Source: Anaerolinea thermophila (lineage in GTDB: Bacteria; Chloroflexota; Anaerolineae; Anaerolineales; Anaerolineaceae). From it: a stretch of 64,000 nt of DNA. Numbering within the stretch: the first letter of the stretch is position 1; each line of letters opens with the position of its first letter. The notes beneath the pieces are model-generated. The model was not told where the DNA came from. It ran no database searches and saw only the letters and a list, made by a program, of their open reading frames with translations. Shown one piece after another: positions 46,117 through 55,726 of the stretch. The stretch is taken from positions 328,636-392,635 of the forward strand of contig NZ_DYHZ01000004.1 of NCBI RefSeq assembly GCF_020723905.1, written 5' to 3'. Both the position numbers and the translations under genes were made by a program.

Positions 46117-48384
46117 ATGGAAAAGATACTGGACCGTATAAAGAATGCATTGCCTCTGGAAAATTTACTCAAATATCTTCAAATCTTCATTTTCTTTTTT
46201 TTGTTAATTGTTTTATGTTTTCGAATCGTGTATGACCTTAAAGCGCTTCATCCTACACTCCAGCAAGAGAAAATTTTTACCCCTCCTGTTTTTTCCACTT
46301 TAAACATCACAATCCCGCAATTGTTGCCTTTTCCGCTCTGGAAGATGGCGATGGTTTTTCAACTGGTTCCAGATGCTCCTCTTCCTCCGGGCGAGACGAT
46401 TTCTTTGCAACTTTCTCTGTCATCAGATTCCATTATTTTTCAGGATAAAGAAGGCAATGTCCTGCCGGAAACCCTGACCCTGACGGCTGGAGGAACCTCT
46501 CCCCAGAGTAAAGTAGTGGTTTATCCCAGTCTTCTAGCGGGGACTACTCCGGCTGCCCGGCACAGGGTGATCGTAAAGGTCAGGCAGATGAACCGCTGGG
46601 GCGAAAAAACTTTTACCGTTGAACTTCCCGCCCCCAATGATGGCTTATGGCGGTTGATTCTTGAGCGGATTTTGGAACTGTCTATTATCGGGCTGATTCT
46701 TCAGCAGTTAGGGGTTTTTATCGATCGGGTAGAAAAGGAAAACCGGGAAGGAGAAGCCAAAGCCCGCCAGTTTCTGGACGAAAGTTCTCCCGAGAAAGTG
46801 GGTATTCTGGAAGCCATCCACCGCTGGTCGTTAAAACAAAAAGAATGGAAGGACAGAAGCCGGAAAAAATTGCTGGAGGAAAAACGCCAGCAATGGGCAA
46901 ATCACCCGAATCATCAAAAACGCTATCTGCAATCCCTTGGGAGATTGTCGGATTCGGACGCGGTTCACTCTCTGGACGAAAGTGTGACGTTCTTTAAGGG
47001 GGCGAAATGGTTTGGTGAGAACAAATTAGAAATAAATTTATCGGCTTGCCTGAAAGCCTTAAAAGAAATTCTTGAGGAAAGAGTCTCTGAATCAGACTGG
47101 AAGGGAAAAGCCGGGCAGGTTTTGGAGGTCTGGGATCACTTTGATCTCCCTTCCCGGGATGTGATTCTGAAAGCGCTCAAACGGCTTGAGCCTCAAATGC
47201 TTCAAATGCTTAAACAGGAGCCTTCAGCGCTGGAAGAGCACCTCTTTAAGACGCCAAATCGCCGCCGGCTTATTCTATTCCTATCCGAAGAGATGCAGGG
47301 AAAATTAAAAGCCTATATCCCAGAGATCAAGACGACTCTTGAGGCGATTCCTGAGCCAGAAGACCCCCCAGCGATTAAAGAGTTTTTGAGCCAGCAGTAT
47401 GGAATTCGCCGCAATCCCTTTGGGGTCGTTTACACCCTGGTAGACCCTCTGGTCTGGAAGACGGCTCTGTTATTACCTCCCAGTGCTGAAGAATGGCTTT
47501 TTTCCGGTTCTCCCTGCATATTTCTTCTTCAGGATTTCGAGGATGGCGAGGCTGTCGTGCAGTACACTGCGTATCAACGAATGAACGGGAAAAAGCCCGA
47601 TGAGTTTGTCCTGTGTGCGCAGTTAAAACCGTCTCGGGACCTTTCCCTCTCGCCGCTTCAACAGGTTACCAGTTCAGTGGCAGAGATCTGGATGGATCTG
47701 CTAACGGCAAGTCCATGGACTGCGCTCGATCTACCGCCAGCCCGGCGCGCCCTGCTCGGCAGACTGCTGGTCTGGCGCATGGGAGATGCCTCGGCGCTTC
47801 GCCTGCACCTGACGTACAGGCAAGGGGAAGGTCAAAATAAGGATGCCATAGAGGTTTTCTTGGATGAAATCGAAAAGCAAATTGAAAATGGCTGGGAAAA
47901 TCCTCCTGCGAGGGAATTGTTGATAGAGGGGTGCGCTCTGCGTCCCGTTCAGGTGAAATCTACCTGGTTGCTCCTGCAGGATACTACCTTTCCTGAACAG
48001 GATCCCTTGCTTACCCGGTGGTGGCAGGTCTTTTCCAGCCTTGTACCGGAGTTGCTTGCCAGGAATATCGTTCCTAAGGTCTTCACTTGTTTTAATGATT
48101 TAACCATAAATGGATTCGACAAAATGGCTTTGCAATGGAGTGAGGATGAACTGGAGAGACATTTGCAAAATCGTTTTGCTGCGGTGGGTGGGCAAGATTT
48201 CAGCCAGTTATTCAGTCCATATGAATCTCAGGAGGCAAGTGAAGCGTTTTTCAAAGCCTGTAAGGGTTCTTATGCCCGCATGCTCAGGCTGGGACAGGCG
48301 TTGATTCAACACCATGTCCGTCAATTCCCGACACAGAAGGAGATTTCCCTTGACGAATTGCGTGAGGTGATTGCCAACCCATGA
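46117..48384 (+). CDS. Membrane-anchored pseudo-ATPase of the NTPase cluster (unrecognised family)
   Basis: I do not recognise this 755-residue protein by name. A strong membrane helix (about 21-40) is followed by a beta-rich segment (about 55-170), a second hydrophobic stretch (about 183-203) and a basic helical region (205-420). The C-terminal 330 residues follow the same layout as the ATPase encoded at 49886: R-R-N-P-F against F-D-P-F, then W-S-E-D-E-L-E-R-H-L-Q-N-R-F and G-G-Q-D-F against W-Q-P-N-D-L and G-G-T-F-D. At the P-loop position it has F-E-D-G-E-A-V instead of G-G-G-K-T, and L-L-L-Q-D-T-T at the Walker B site, so it probably does not hydrolyse ATP. Its stop overlaps the next start (ATGA). 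AT-richer than core genes. Confidence 0.6.
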   Translation: MEKILDRIKNALPLENLLKYLQIFIFFFLLIVLCFRIVYDLKALHPTLQQEKIFTPPVFSTLNITIPQLLPFPLWKMAMVFQLVPDAPLPPGETISLQLSLSSDSIIFQDKEGNVLPETLTLTAGGTSPQSKVVVYPSLLAGTTPAARHRVIVKVRQMNRWGEKTFTVELPAPNDGLWRLILERILELSIIGLILQQLGVFIDRVEKENREGEAKARQFLDESSPEKVGILEAIHRWSLKQKEWKDRSRKKLLEEKRQQWANHPNHQKRYLQSLGRLSDSDAVHSLDESVTFFKGAKWFGENKLEINLSACLKALKEILEERVSESDWKGKAGQVLEVWDHFDLPSRDVILKALKRLEPQMLQMLKQEPSALEEHLFKTPNRRRLILFLSEEMQGKLKAYIPEIKTTLEAIPEPEDPPAIKEFLSQQYGIRRNPFGVVYTLVDPLVWKTALLLPPSAEEWLFSGSPCIFLLQDFEDGEAVVQYTAYQRMNGKKPDEFVLCAQLKPSRDLSLSPLQQVTSSVAEIWMDLLTASPWTALDLPPARRALLGRLLVWRMGDASALRLHLTYRQGEGQNKDAIEVFLDEIEKQIENGWENPPARELLIEGCALRPVQVKSTWLLLQDTTFPEQDPLLTRWWQVFSSLVPELLARNIVPKVFTCFNDLTINGFDKMALQWSEDELERHLQNRFAAVGGQDFSQLFSPYESQEASEAFFKACKGSYARMLRLGQALIQHHVRQFPTQKEISLDELREVIANP

Positions 48385-49730
48385 CCACGCAAATTTCTCT
48401 GGAAGACCTCTTTACCCTCTTGCGCGCTGAACAGGAAGGCGAGTGGCTGGAGCGATTCTTTGTGCCGCCCGAGGGAATCGAACGGGTTCGGGGAATGCAG
48501 TCGGTTCTTCTGGTGGGTGCAGACGGTTCTGGAAAAAGTGCGCTCATGGAGGTTTTGATCCGGCAGTCCTTGCCCAGCCCGGCAGGTCCTCTCATTGTGC
48601 GGTGGCGTCCCATGCCGATTTCCAATCCTGACCCTCTTCTATCCATCCGGCAGTTCCGCGAAGAAGTGTTCCGGGAACTGGGCGTCGCCACGCTGGAGTG
48701 GGCGGGTCGTTTTCCCCAGCGGGTGCAACGAACACCTCAGTGGGCACAGCATGTCTGGATTGTCTGTGTGGAGGCATTTGTCCCGTCCATAGAGCAGGAA
48801 CGACTGATGGACAGGTATCCTGCTCTGCGGGAAGTATTTACCCGTGTGCGCACGACTCAGGAAAGCGTTCGATCAGCATTTGCCCCCGACTGCTCCGTGG
48901 AGACCCTGCGCTCCTGGGTTCAGGCGATGCGCGAGATGGGATGTCTGGGTGTCTGGGTGGTTGTGGAAGGACTGGAGATGTGGGAAAGCCCGGAAAGCGA
49001 CGTCTTAAAGGAGCAGTTAAGGCATGTATTGAGTTCGATGGTGTGGTTTGAACAACTTGATTTTGCCATCAAAATTCTCATTCCTGCGCGCTTGTCTGCG
49101 TCGCTCCTTTCTACAGTGAAACTCCAGAACAGACGGATACAACCGGTGGCGCTTACCTGGTCAGTCAATGCCCTGAAGGAAATTGTGGAGCGCCGTTTAC
49201 GCTTTCTTACCGGGAAACAGGATTCCACTCTGGAAACGCTGATACAGGATGGACTGTTGCTGGAATGGTTGAAACGGTATGGCGGAATGGTTCCGCGCGG
49301 CTGGCTTGATCTGGCTTATCCCTTTGTCAAAGCCTATCTGGAGAAAAAAGCCCCTCTCTGTATCTCTGAGGCGGAAGATATTTTTCGCACACATCCACCC
49401 CGCCTGCAACTGGATGTGGAGCGCAAACAGGTCATTCTGGGGTATTCTATCTGGGAAGTTTCGCCGCAGTCTTATGATCTCCTGGAATTTCTCTACCATC
49501 AGCCGGATTTTTCCTGCACTAAGGAAGAATTGTATTACAAAGCCCTCCGCCGCCTGCCGAACATTCCCCAAAAAGATATGGAGGGATGGGAAGCGCCTTC
49601 CACATGGTGGGGGGTCATGGATACCGCCCTGTGGCGTCTGCGCAAGGATCTCGAATGGGATCCCAGAAACCCTCTCTATGTGCTCAGCGAACGCCGTAAG
49701 GGAGTTGTACGCTTAAACGGGGTTTGGTGA
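48381..49730 (+). CDS. P-loop ATPase fused to an OmpR-type winged helix
   Basis: The 449-residue protein has Walker A G-A-D-G-S-G-K-S (46-53) and a Walker B-like strand V-W-V-V-V-E-G-L-E. A W-S-V-N-A-L-K-E-I-V-E-R-R-L helix corresponds to the W-x-x-x-x-L motif of its neighbours. The last 95 residues form a winged helix of the OmpR/PhoB kind: S-P-Q-S-Y-D-L-L-E-F-L, then K-E-E-L-Y-Y-K-A-L, R-L-R-K-D-L-E and a terminal V-L-S-E-R-R-K-G-V-V-R-L hairpin. It may bind DNA and regulate the cluster or distant genes in an ATP-dependent way. It is translationally coupled to the membrane protein upstream. Function unknown. Confidence 0.75.
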   Translation: MTTQISLEDLFTLLRAEQEGEWLERFFVPPEGIERVRGMQSVLLVGADGSGKSALMEVLIRQSLPSPAGPLIVRWRPMPISNPDPLLSIRQFREEVFRELGVATLEWAGRFPQRVQRTPQWAQHVWIVCVEAFVPSIEQERLMDRYPALREVFTRVRTTQESVRSAFAPDCSVETLRSWVQAMREMGCLGVWVVVEGLEMWESPESDVLKEQLRHVLSSMVWFEQLDFAIKILIPARLSASLLSTVKLQNRRIQPVALTWSVNALKEIVERRLRFLTGKQDSTLETLIQDGLLLEWLKRYGGMVPRGWLDLAYPFVKAYLEKKAPLCISEAEDIFRTHPPRLQLDVERKQVILGYSIWEVSPQSYDLLEFLYHQPDFSCTKEELYYKALRRLPNIPQKDMEGWEAPSTWWGVMDTALWRLRKDLEWDPRNPLYVLSERRKGVVRLNGVW

Positions 49731-49885
49731 GATATATGTGAGATAGATATGAGAGAGTTGCTAGACTTCCCTGAGACAGACATAAGGTATAAAAAGGGTA
49801 GAGAAGGCATAATCCTAATATCTTTCCACGTCTTGGAGAGAAATTTGTAAGATAACAGAAAGGAAATGGTTAGAAAAAATGTTCT

Positions 49886-51124
49886 ATGAAAAAACCGTGG
49901 GTGGAGGACTGGGGTTTTGCGTTTGATCCCTTCGAGCATCTGGAAGCCTCGCAGGACGCCAATCTACACCGTTACCTGGTTGGGCACCGCGACTGGTCTG
50001 CCGTGTTCGACAGGCAGCCCCATCTGGTCTTTTCCCCGCCAGGGGGTGGCAAAACTGCGCTCCGCCTCTATCTTTACCGCACTTGCTGGACGGGTGGGCA
50101 GGGGCAGCGTCCCTTTGCCCTGCATTATTCCCTCCCGGATTGCTGGGAGAACAGCGCGCTTTCTTTTTTGAGCACCCTTTCCGCCCCGGAACTGCTCCAC
50201 CGTCACCTGGCGCAGATCGTGCGTGCAGGAGCCAGATCTCTGTTCTTTGGGCTCGCTTACTTTCCCCTGCTCTTCCTGAACCGTTGTTCCCCTTCCTGGC
50301 GCGCTTTGCTGGCGGCGTTCATTATCCGCGCCGCCCCGGAAACCCGCTGGTATCTTGAAGTGATTCGGGAGACCAGAAACCCCAATACAGCCGCTGTGCA
50401 GGCAGGCAATGCCTACATGCTCAATCATCAGCCGGATTTTGCCCTTCTGGAAGTTTTTCTGAGAGAATGGGAAAAAGCCCTGCCGAAGTCAGACAGCCTT
50501 GCTCCTCTGGATTCTCCGCTCGAAGCCCTGAAACAGGAACTTTTTTTGATTCAGGAGGTGCTGGGTTTTCCCGGAGTATTCCTCCTGCTGGACGGTATTG
50601 ACGGCATGCTGGAATATACCGAAGCGCATGCTTTGAAGATCCTCTCTCCTCTGATTGAGCAGGCGGATATCTGGGCTGAACGGGGAATTTTCTTGAAAGC
50701 CTTCCTGCCGAAAGAACTTTTGGACATGCGGGACGCGGCTCTTCAGGAGGTCTCCCGCCGCTATCCCCCTGTTTTCATTTCCTGGCAACCCAACGACCTG
50801 GTGGAATTAATTCGGGCGCGAATTCGGGTTGCCACAGGAGGAACCTTTGACTCTTTTGCCTCGGTCTCGGCTCCTCCGTTGTGCTATGAAGACGTCGAAC
50901 ACACGCTGATCTCGCACCTTCCTCAAGCCCGCCTGTTGCCGCGGGAAGCATTGACTCTGGTGCGGGAATTACTGGACTGTTATACCCGAAGAATGCTGCA
51001 GGAGTTTCACCCTCTCAAGCGCCTTGAACCGGAGGACCTTGACCTGGCAGTCAGGTGCTATCGGGAAGGCGAATGCTTATCAATCAACCCGGCAGTCCAA
51101 TCGGGGCGTGGAGGATGGAAATGA
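49886..51124 (+). CDS. P-loop ATPase of the NTPase cluster
   Basis: The 412-residue protein opens with W-G-F-A-F-D-P-F, as in several small bacterial ATPase families. It has Walker A S-P-P-G-G-G-K-T-A (50-58) and Walker B V-F-L-L-L-D-G-I-D (about 230-238). The late W-Q-P-N-D-L-V-E-L-I-R-A-R-I segment looks like a sensor-2/lid helix. It is the canonical member of the trio formed with the two preceding proteins. A 155-base AT-rich gap separates it from the upstream gene and may hold a separate promoter (TATAAA at 49788-49793). The SD is weak. The stop overlaps the next start. Confidence 0.72.
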   Translation: MKKPWVEDWGFAFDPFEHLEASQDANLHRYLVGHRDWSAVFDRQPHLVFSPPGGGKTALRLYLYRTCWTGGQGQRPFALHYSLPDCWENSALSFLSTLSAPELLHRHLAQIVRAGARSLFFGLAYFPLLFLNRCSPSWRALLAAFIIRAAPETRWYLEVIRETRNPNTAAVQAGNAYMLNHQPDFALLEVFLREWEKALPKSDSLAPLDSPLEALKQELFLIQEVLGFPGVFLLLDGIDGMLEYTEAHALKILSPLIEQADIWAERGIFLKAFLPKELLDMRDAALQEVSRRYPPVFISWQPNDLVELIRARIRVATGGTFDSFASVSAPPLCYEDVEHTLISHLPQARLLPREALTLVRELLDCYTRRMLQEFHPLKRLEPEDLDLAVRCYREGECLSINPAVQSGRGGWK

Positions 51125-52344
51125 TGAACTATCAACCAGAGAATTTTGCAGACCGCATAGAGCAAATTGCCCTTGTGGAGAACATGCTCACCTCATTCGG
51201 GAGAGGGGGAAGTCGGGTGATTCTGGTAGAGGGGGAGCGCGGGCTGGGAAAAACCTGGCTGGCGCTGCACATGCACCGTACCATTTTATCTCAAAAAGAG
51301 CGGGTGAAATCCCTGCTGATTCTGATGATGTCGCCCCCGGAGATCACCACCGCTCCTGGAGAGTATCACCTTCCTTCTCTGGCAAGCCAGAAGTCGGAGA
51401 GCCGGGAGATTCAACAACAAATTCAAGATCTTCTTGAGTGGATGGCGAACGAACTTAAGGTGAGTTTGCCTCCCAATCCGGTATTGGATGAAATCTGCGA
51501 TCGGATTATTCAGAAAATCAAATCAGATGAGTTTACCCGTTACTGGCTTTTGCTGGATTCGGTGTACGAGAGCCCGTGGGAGTTTGTGGAAGCCTTTGAG
51601 ACGGTTTTCCTGATGCGCTTCCTGGCGTTGCCCAATGCCTTTTTATGGGCGAGCGGGCGTGGGAAGCCTTATCCGTGGAAAACCCCTGAAGCCACGCGTG
51701 CGCAAATCTGCCCTCTTGAGCCATTTAACGAGGACGGTCTTAAAGAACAGTTGCAAAAGATGGGATTTACGGGGACTGAACTGGAGGAGCGCCTTGAGTG
51801 GGTAAAGGAACTTGGCGCTGGAATTCCGTTGCTCACCCACACGTTGGTTCAAGAAACAGAAAAAAATCAGGCTCTGGAAAAAGCCGTGCAGGTTTTGCTG
51901 GAATTTCTTCCGGGGGAAAAACGCCAGGAGATAAGATCTTACCTTGAACCTTTGAGTGTGCTGGATGGTTTTCGCGAGGAGGAGATGGCGTATCTGTTGA
52001 AAGGGGATGAGGATTCTGTCTCCCTTCCCCTCCCGAAAGTGCGGACAATTCGTGATGCATTGCTGCAGGTTTTCCTGATCCGCTGGGAAAATAGCAGGTT
52101 TGTTCTGGACCGCCCCCTTCAGAAAGTGTTACAGGAGTACCTGAGGGTGTGCAAGCCAGAACAATGGGAAATGTGGAACCGGAGGATGATCAAGTATTTT
52201 GAAGAACAGATGTCTTCCCCAGCATTCAGAAAATATGAGAATTTCCTGAAAAAGAAGATTGAATATCACCGCCATCTTCTGGGTGGCAATGAAAACACCC
52301 CGATTGCAACGGCGACCTCTGTTCCAGGGCAGGGTATTCTCTAA
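51121..52344 (+). CDS. STAND-like NTPase, short form
   Basis: The 407-residue protein has F-A-D-R-I-E-Q-I at the N-terminus and Walker A G-E-R-G-L-G-K-T (38-45), as in NB-ARC/NACHT-type STAND proteins. A Walker B-like Y-W-L-L-L-D-S-V and a helical winged-helix-like region (about 300-350) follow. The C-terminal sensor repeats of large STAND proteins are missing. ATG 51121 is chosen because GGAGG lies 6 bases upstream and it overlaps the preceding stop (ATGA). Function unknown. Confidence 0.7.
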   Translation: MMNYQPENFADRIEQIALVENMLTSFGRGGSRVILVEGERGLGKTWLALHMHRTILSQKERVKSLLILMMSPPEITTAPGEYHLPSLASQKSESREIQQQIQDLLEWMANELKVSLPPNPVLDEICDRIIQKIKSDEFTRYWLLLDSVYESPWEFVEAFETVFLMRFLALPNAFLWASGRGKPYPWKTPEATRAQICPLEPFNEDGLKEQLQKMGFTGTELEERLEWVKELGAGIPLLTHTLVQETEKNQALEKAVQVLLEFLPGEKRQEIRSYLEPLSVLDGFREEEMAYLLKGDEDSVSLPLPKVRTIRDALLQVFLIRWENSRFVLDRPLQKVLQEYLRVCKPEQWEMWNRRMIKYFEEQMSSPAFRKYENFLKKKIEYHRHLLGGNENTPIATATSVPGQGIL

Positions 52345-52379
52345 TTCGGTAAACGGTGGGCAGGACACAGGGAGGAAAG

Positions 52380-55300
52380 ATGAGTCAGGAGAGCGTTCAA
52401 CAAATGACCGGGGCGGTAACTATTCCCGAGTTGATTGGAAGGAAAGCGGTTCTGGAGGCGGTCTTCCAGGCTGTTCGCGATCCCCAGCCTGTCTTGCATG
52501 TGTTATATCTCTCCGGTGAGGGGGGGCTGGGAAAAACCCGTTTGCTTCAGTATGTTCTGGAAGAGGTTCGTACTGCGGAACAGGTGTATGTTCCGGAAAC
52601 GTTGCTGGACCTGTATCATGTGGAATTGCACACCCTCGAGGGCTTCATGAGGGAAGTGGTGCGGCTCCTCCCTGAGGAGGTCAAGCCTGCATTCAAGGAG
52701 TACGAAAAAGCCTATCAAAGGTTCAATGAGTTACGAGTGTACCAGGAGGGCAGTCTCGTCGAACAGCAAGACCGGGTTCGGGAAGCCTTTCAAAAGGGCA
52801 TGCAGGAACTGTGTGCAAAACGCCGTGTGGTGCTGATGCTGGATACCGTCGAGCGGGCGGTGTATCAGGCAGGGGAGGAGGGTGAACCCCGCCTTGCCGA
52901 TACGATTCGCTGGCTGAAAGAATGGGCGGGACAATGGAACAACCTGACCCTCATCTTTGCCGGGCGCAAGCGCGCCGAGGCGGTATGGACTCTCTTTCAA
53001 AGCACCTATGCCCTGCCGCAGGAGAATGCCATTCCTATCAGTCCTTTATCTCTGAACGAAAGGCGTGAATATCTTAAAGCGCTTGAACAGCACCTTCGAA
53101 AACAGGGGAATGATTTTGTGGCAGATCGGCTTGCTCATTTGCCGGAAGAGGTGCTGGAGCGCGTGTGTCGGCTTTCGGAAGGGCGCCCCATTTTACTGTC
53201 TCTGCTGGCGGATTACTTTTCTGTTGCCGGGCGCGGGCAACTGCCTCCTGCGCTGGAATCCTCTGCGGATTCAAACCGAGAGGCACTGGAGGCGCAACTG
53301 GTGAGCCGTTTTATGGAGAGCGGTGATTTAGGCGAAACCATCACTGCCATCGGGCGCGCTCCTCGCGGCGTGGATGCGCCCCTGCTGGCTAAACTGCTGG
53401 ATATACCGGAAAACGAAGCCAGGATACGCTTGCAGGACGTTCGCCCGTTTGCCTTTATCAAAGCGCGCGCCGATGAGACCTATTTTCTGCACGATGAGAT
53501 GTACGCGCTGATAAAGCGGCAGGTATATGAGACTCCGGAGGATGCCCCTAAAGCCAGTAATGCTTTTGAGGTGATCAAGAAGGATCTGGAAAATCGTTTG
53601 AGGAATGTTGCCGGGAAGATGGATGAACTGTATGCGCCAGTGCTTAAAGGGTCCTCGGAGACGTTGAGGTTTAACGAGATAGCGGAAGCCTACAACGCCC
53701 GCCGCAAGTGGCTGGGGTTCAAACTGTTTTATTTTCTGTACTACGATTTTGAGCGTGGCTTGCGTCATTTCTTCCGTTTCTCGCAGGAAGCCCGGCGCGC
53801 CCAGGATGTCTGGATGGACCTGCAACTGGAATCTGAACTGTGGGACTATCTGAGTACGTACTCACCCCATGCCAGCGATGAACGGCTGGGAGGAGCCTTC
53901 TCGAAGAAACTGCTTGAAACGCTTTTGAGGGTCAAGGAACTTCAACATGCCTCTATTGCTCGTGAGGATCAACGAGTGGAGGAACTGCGGGAGGAACTGG
54001 AAGCCCGTGCCCGCAAAGAGGACTGGGAAACCCGTATGCCCGTCGCTCTGCTGGCGCTGTACACCTTCCTGGGCGACATTTATGCCGGCAGGGGCACGTT
54101 GAGAGATTCTCAGAAAGCGGAAGGTTACCTGCACAAGGCTTTGAACCTGTTCCCTGACGAAGTTGAAACGTACCTGAACCAGGGGGTAGATGAAGCGGCT
54201 AAACGGCTGACGCACTTCACCCTTGTAGAAGTATGGTATCTCAAAGCCATTTTGGCGCGGGCTTTGTTTTCCAGAGCCTACCTGGAGCGGATGAGGGGAA
54301 ACCTTAAGGAGAGCGTCCCATATTATCAAAAAGCCATGACGCTTCTGCGTCAAGTCAACCTGCAGGTGGATCTGGCAGCGGTGTTAAACGATTTGGGGTA
54401 CACGCAAGCCATGCTGGGCAACTGGGAGACCGCCTATCGTCTGATTCAGGATGGTTTGAAACTGCACCAGGGTTTGAGTGCTTATGCCTCGCTGTGCTTT
54501 GATTTGAATGCCCTCTCTCGAGCCAAAATCATGGAAGGATATTCGCTGGCAGAAGCCGTTCAACTGGCATCCCGTGCCCTGGCGCTTTCGCGCGCCCTGG
54601 GGTTCAAACGTGGGGTGGCGATGTCTTGCCGCAACCTTGCCGAAGCCAGACGCCGCTCTGCGCGCAGTGAACTGCTCTCCACAGCGGAGAAAGAGGATCT
54701 TTTACGGCAGGCGCGTGAGCATGCTTACGAAGCCCGCGATGTGTTCCAGCAAAATAATGAAACCGTCCGGTTAATCGAAGCCTGGATGGAAATTGGCTGC
54801 ACCACCCGGGATTGGGTCAAACTGCGGGTACACCATCCAGCCCCAACCGTTTCGGTGGAACGACTGGTTTTTGAAAGCAGAAAAGCGTTTGAGGAAGCCA
54901 TCCGGCTGGCACAGTCGGAAAACTTGTTTCATAAAGAACTGGACGCGCGAGTGAATCTGGCATGGTTGGAGTATTATCGCCTGAACGACACGGACCCCGT
55001 TTCGGACGAGTTAAGAAAAAGAATTGAAGAGGTGGATCAACGAATCCCGAAGCCTGAATCTGAAGCGCTAAACCCGGAAATCTGGGTATGGGCAGGGAAA
55101 CTCGCTGTGCTTAAAGGGGTTGTGAAATTCCACCAGTTGAATCAGATCAGCAGCCAGAAGCGGAAAGAATTTTCCGCGGGCAGGGAGAATGAAAACATCC
55201 AGTCCCTTCTGGAGGAGATAGGAGAAAACTTTGCTGAAGGGCTGGAATATAGCAGGACATTCTCAGAAAATTCTCAGGGAATCCGCAATGCCACGCAGGA

Positions 55301-55430
55301 TATTTATGAACGGTTGAAGCATCTCAACACTGCTGAGATGAGCGTGCTGTGCCGAAAGGTAAAGCAGTTATATCCGCAGGGGAGTGCGCTGGAGCGATTC
55401 CTGCGTGAAGTCATGCTCTTGGTAGAGTAA
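52380..55430 (+). CDS. STAND NTPase with TPR-like C-terminal repeats
   Basis: The 1016-residue protein begins with I-G-R-K-A-V-L and Walker A G-E-G-G-L-G-K-T (46-53), Walker B V-V-L-M-L-D-T-V-E and L-T-L-I-F-A-G-R-K-R. Helical arm and winged-helix regions follow to about residue 430. The remainder is alpha-helical with TPR-like units (for example Y-L-H-K-A-L-N-L-F, Y-Y-Q-K-A-M-T-L-L, A-V-L-N-D-L-G-Y). This is the layout of STAND sensors, where repeats recognise a trigger and the NTPase oligomerises. No catalytic effector domain is seen. GGGAGG is 6 bases before ATG 52380. A terminator ends the cluster. Confidence 0.8.
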   Translation: MSQESVQQMTGAVTIPELIGRKAVLEAVFQAVRDPQPVLHVLYLSGEGGLGKTRLLQYVLEEVRTAEQVYVPETLLDLYHVELHTLEGFMREVVRLLPEEVKPAFKEYEKAYQRFNELRVYQEGSLVEQQDRVREAFQKGMQELCAKRRVVLMLDTVERAVYQAGEEGEPRLADTIRWLKEWAGQWNNLTLIFAGRKRAEAVWTLFQSTYALPQENAIPISPLSLNERREYLKALEQHLRKQGNDFVADRLAHLPEEVLERVCRLSEGRPILLSLLADYFSVAGRGQLPPALESSADSNREALEAQLVSRFMESGDLGETITAIGRAPRGVDAPLLAKLLDIPENEARIRLQDVRPFAFIKARADETYFLHDEMYALIKRQVYETPEDAPKASNAFEVIKKDLENRLRNVAGKMDELYAPVLKGSSETLRFNEIAEAYNARRKWLGFKLFYFLYYDFERGLRHFFRFSQEARRAQDVWMDLQLESELWDYLSTYSPHASDERLGGAFSKKLLETLLRVKELQHASIAREDQRVEELREELEARARKEDWETRMPVALLALYTFLGDIYAGRGTLRDSQKAEGYLHKALNLFPDEVETYLNQGVDEAAKRLTHFTLVEVWYLKAILARALFSRAYLERMRGNLKESVPYYQKAMTLLRQVNLQVDLAAVLNDLGYTQAMLGNWETAYRLIQDGLKLHQGLSAYASLCFDLNALSRAKIMEGYSLAEAVQLASRALALSRALGFKRGVAMSCRNLAEARRRSARSELLSTAEKEDLLRQAREHAYEARDVFQQNNETVRLIEAWMEIGCTTRDWVKLRVHHPAPTVSVERLVFESRKAFEEAIRLAQSENLFHKELDARVNLAWLEYYRLNDTDPVSDELRKRIEEVDQRIPKPESEALNPEIWVWAGKLAVLKGVVKFHQLNQISSQKRKEFSAGRENENIQSLLEEIGENFAEGLEYSRTFSENSQGIRNATQDIYERLKHLNTAEMSVLCRKVKQLYPQGSALERFLREVMLLVE

Positions 55431-55459
55431 GATTTGCCCTGAAAATCCGCTTCTCATTT

Positions 55460-55499
55460 GCCATCCTGTTTCGATAGAGACGAAAGAGGATGGCTTTTT
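55460..55499 (+). terminator. Intrinsic terminator after the NTPase cluster
   Basis: GCCATCCT-G-TTTCG (55460-55473) pairs with CGAAA-G-AGGATGGC (55481-55494) with one mismatch, followed by TTTTT. The next 220 bases contain only an unsupported small reading frame. Confidence 0.88.
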
Positions 55500-55726
55500 G
55501 ATGGAAAGTGCCGCCTTACCAGAAAAACATGACTTCCCGTTTTTCTTTCAGGTTTTATTCTCATCCCAAATTCCCCTTTTTATGGATTTCCTCTGTCACA
55601 CTTTTTCTGACCCTTTTATGACAAGTGCCCGTTTTTTCCATGTTTTTTTGGGGTACACTTGTATGGGTATAACATTTCCTAACATTACCTGTTTTATCCA
55701 AATCCTGGCGGAGGAAACATCTTTTT

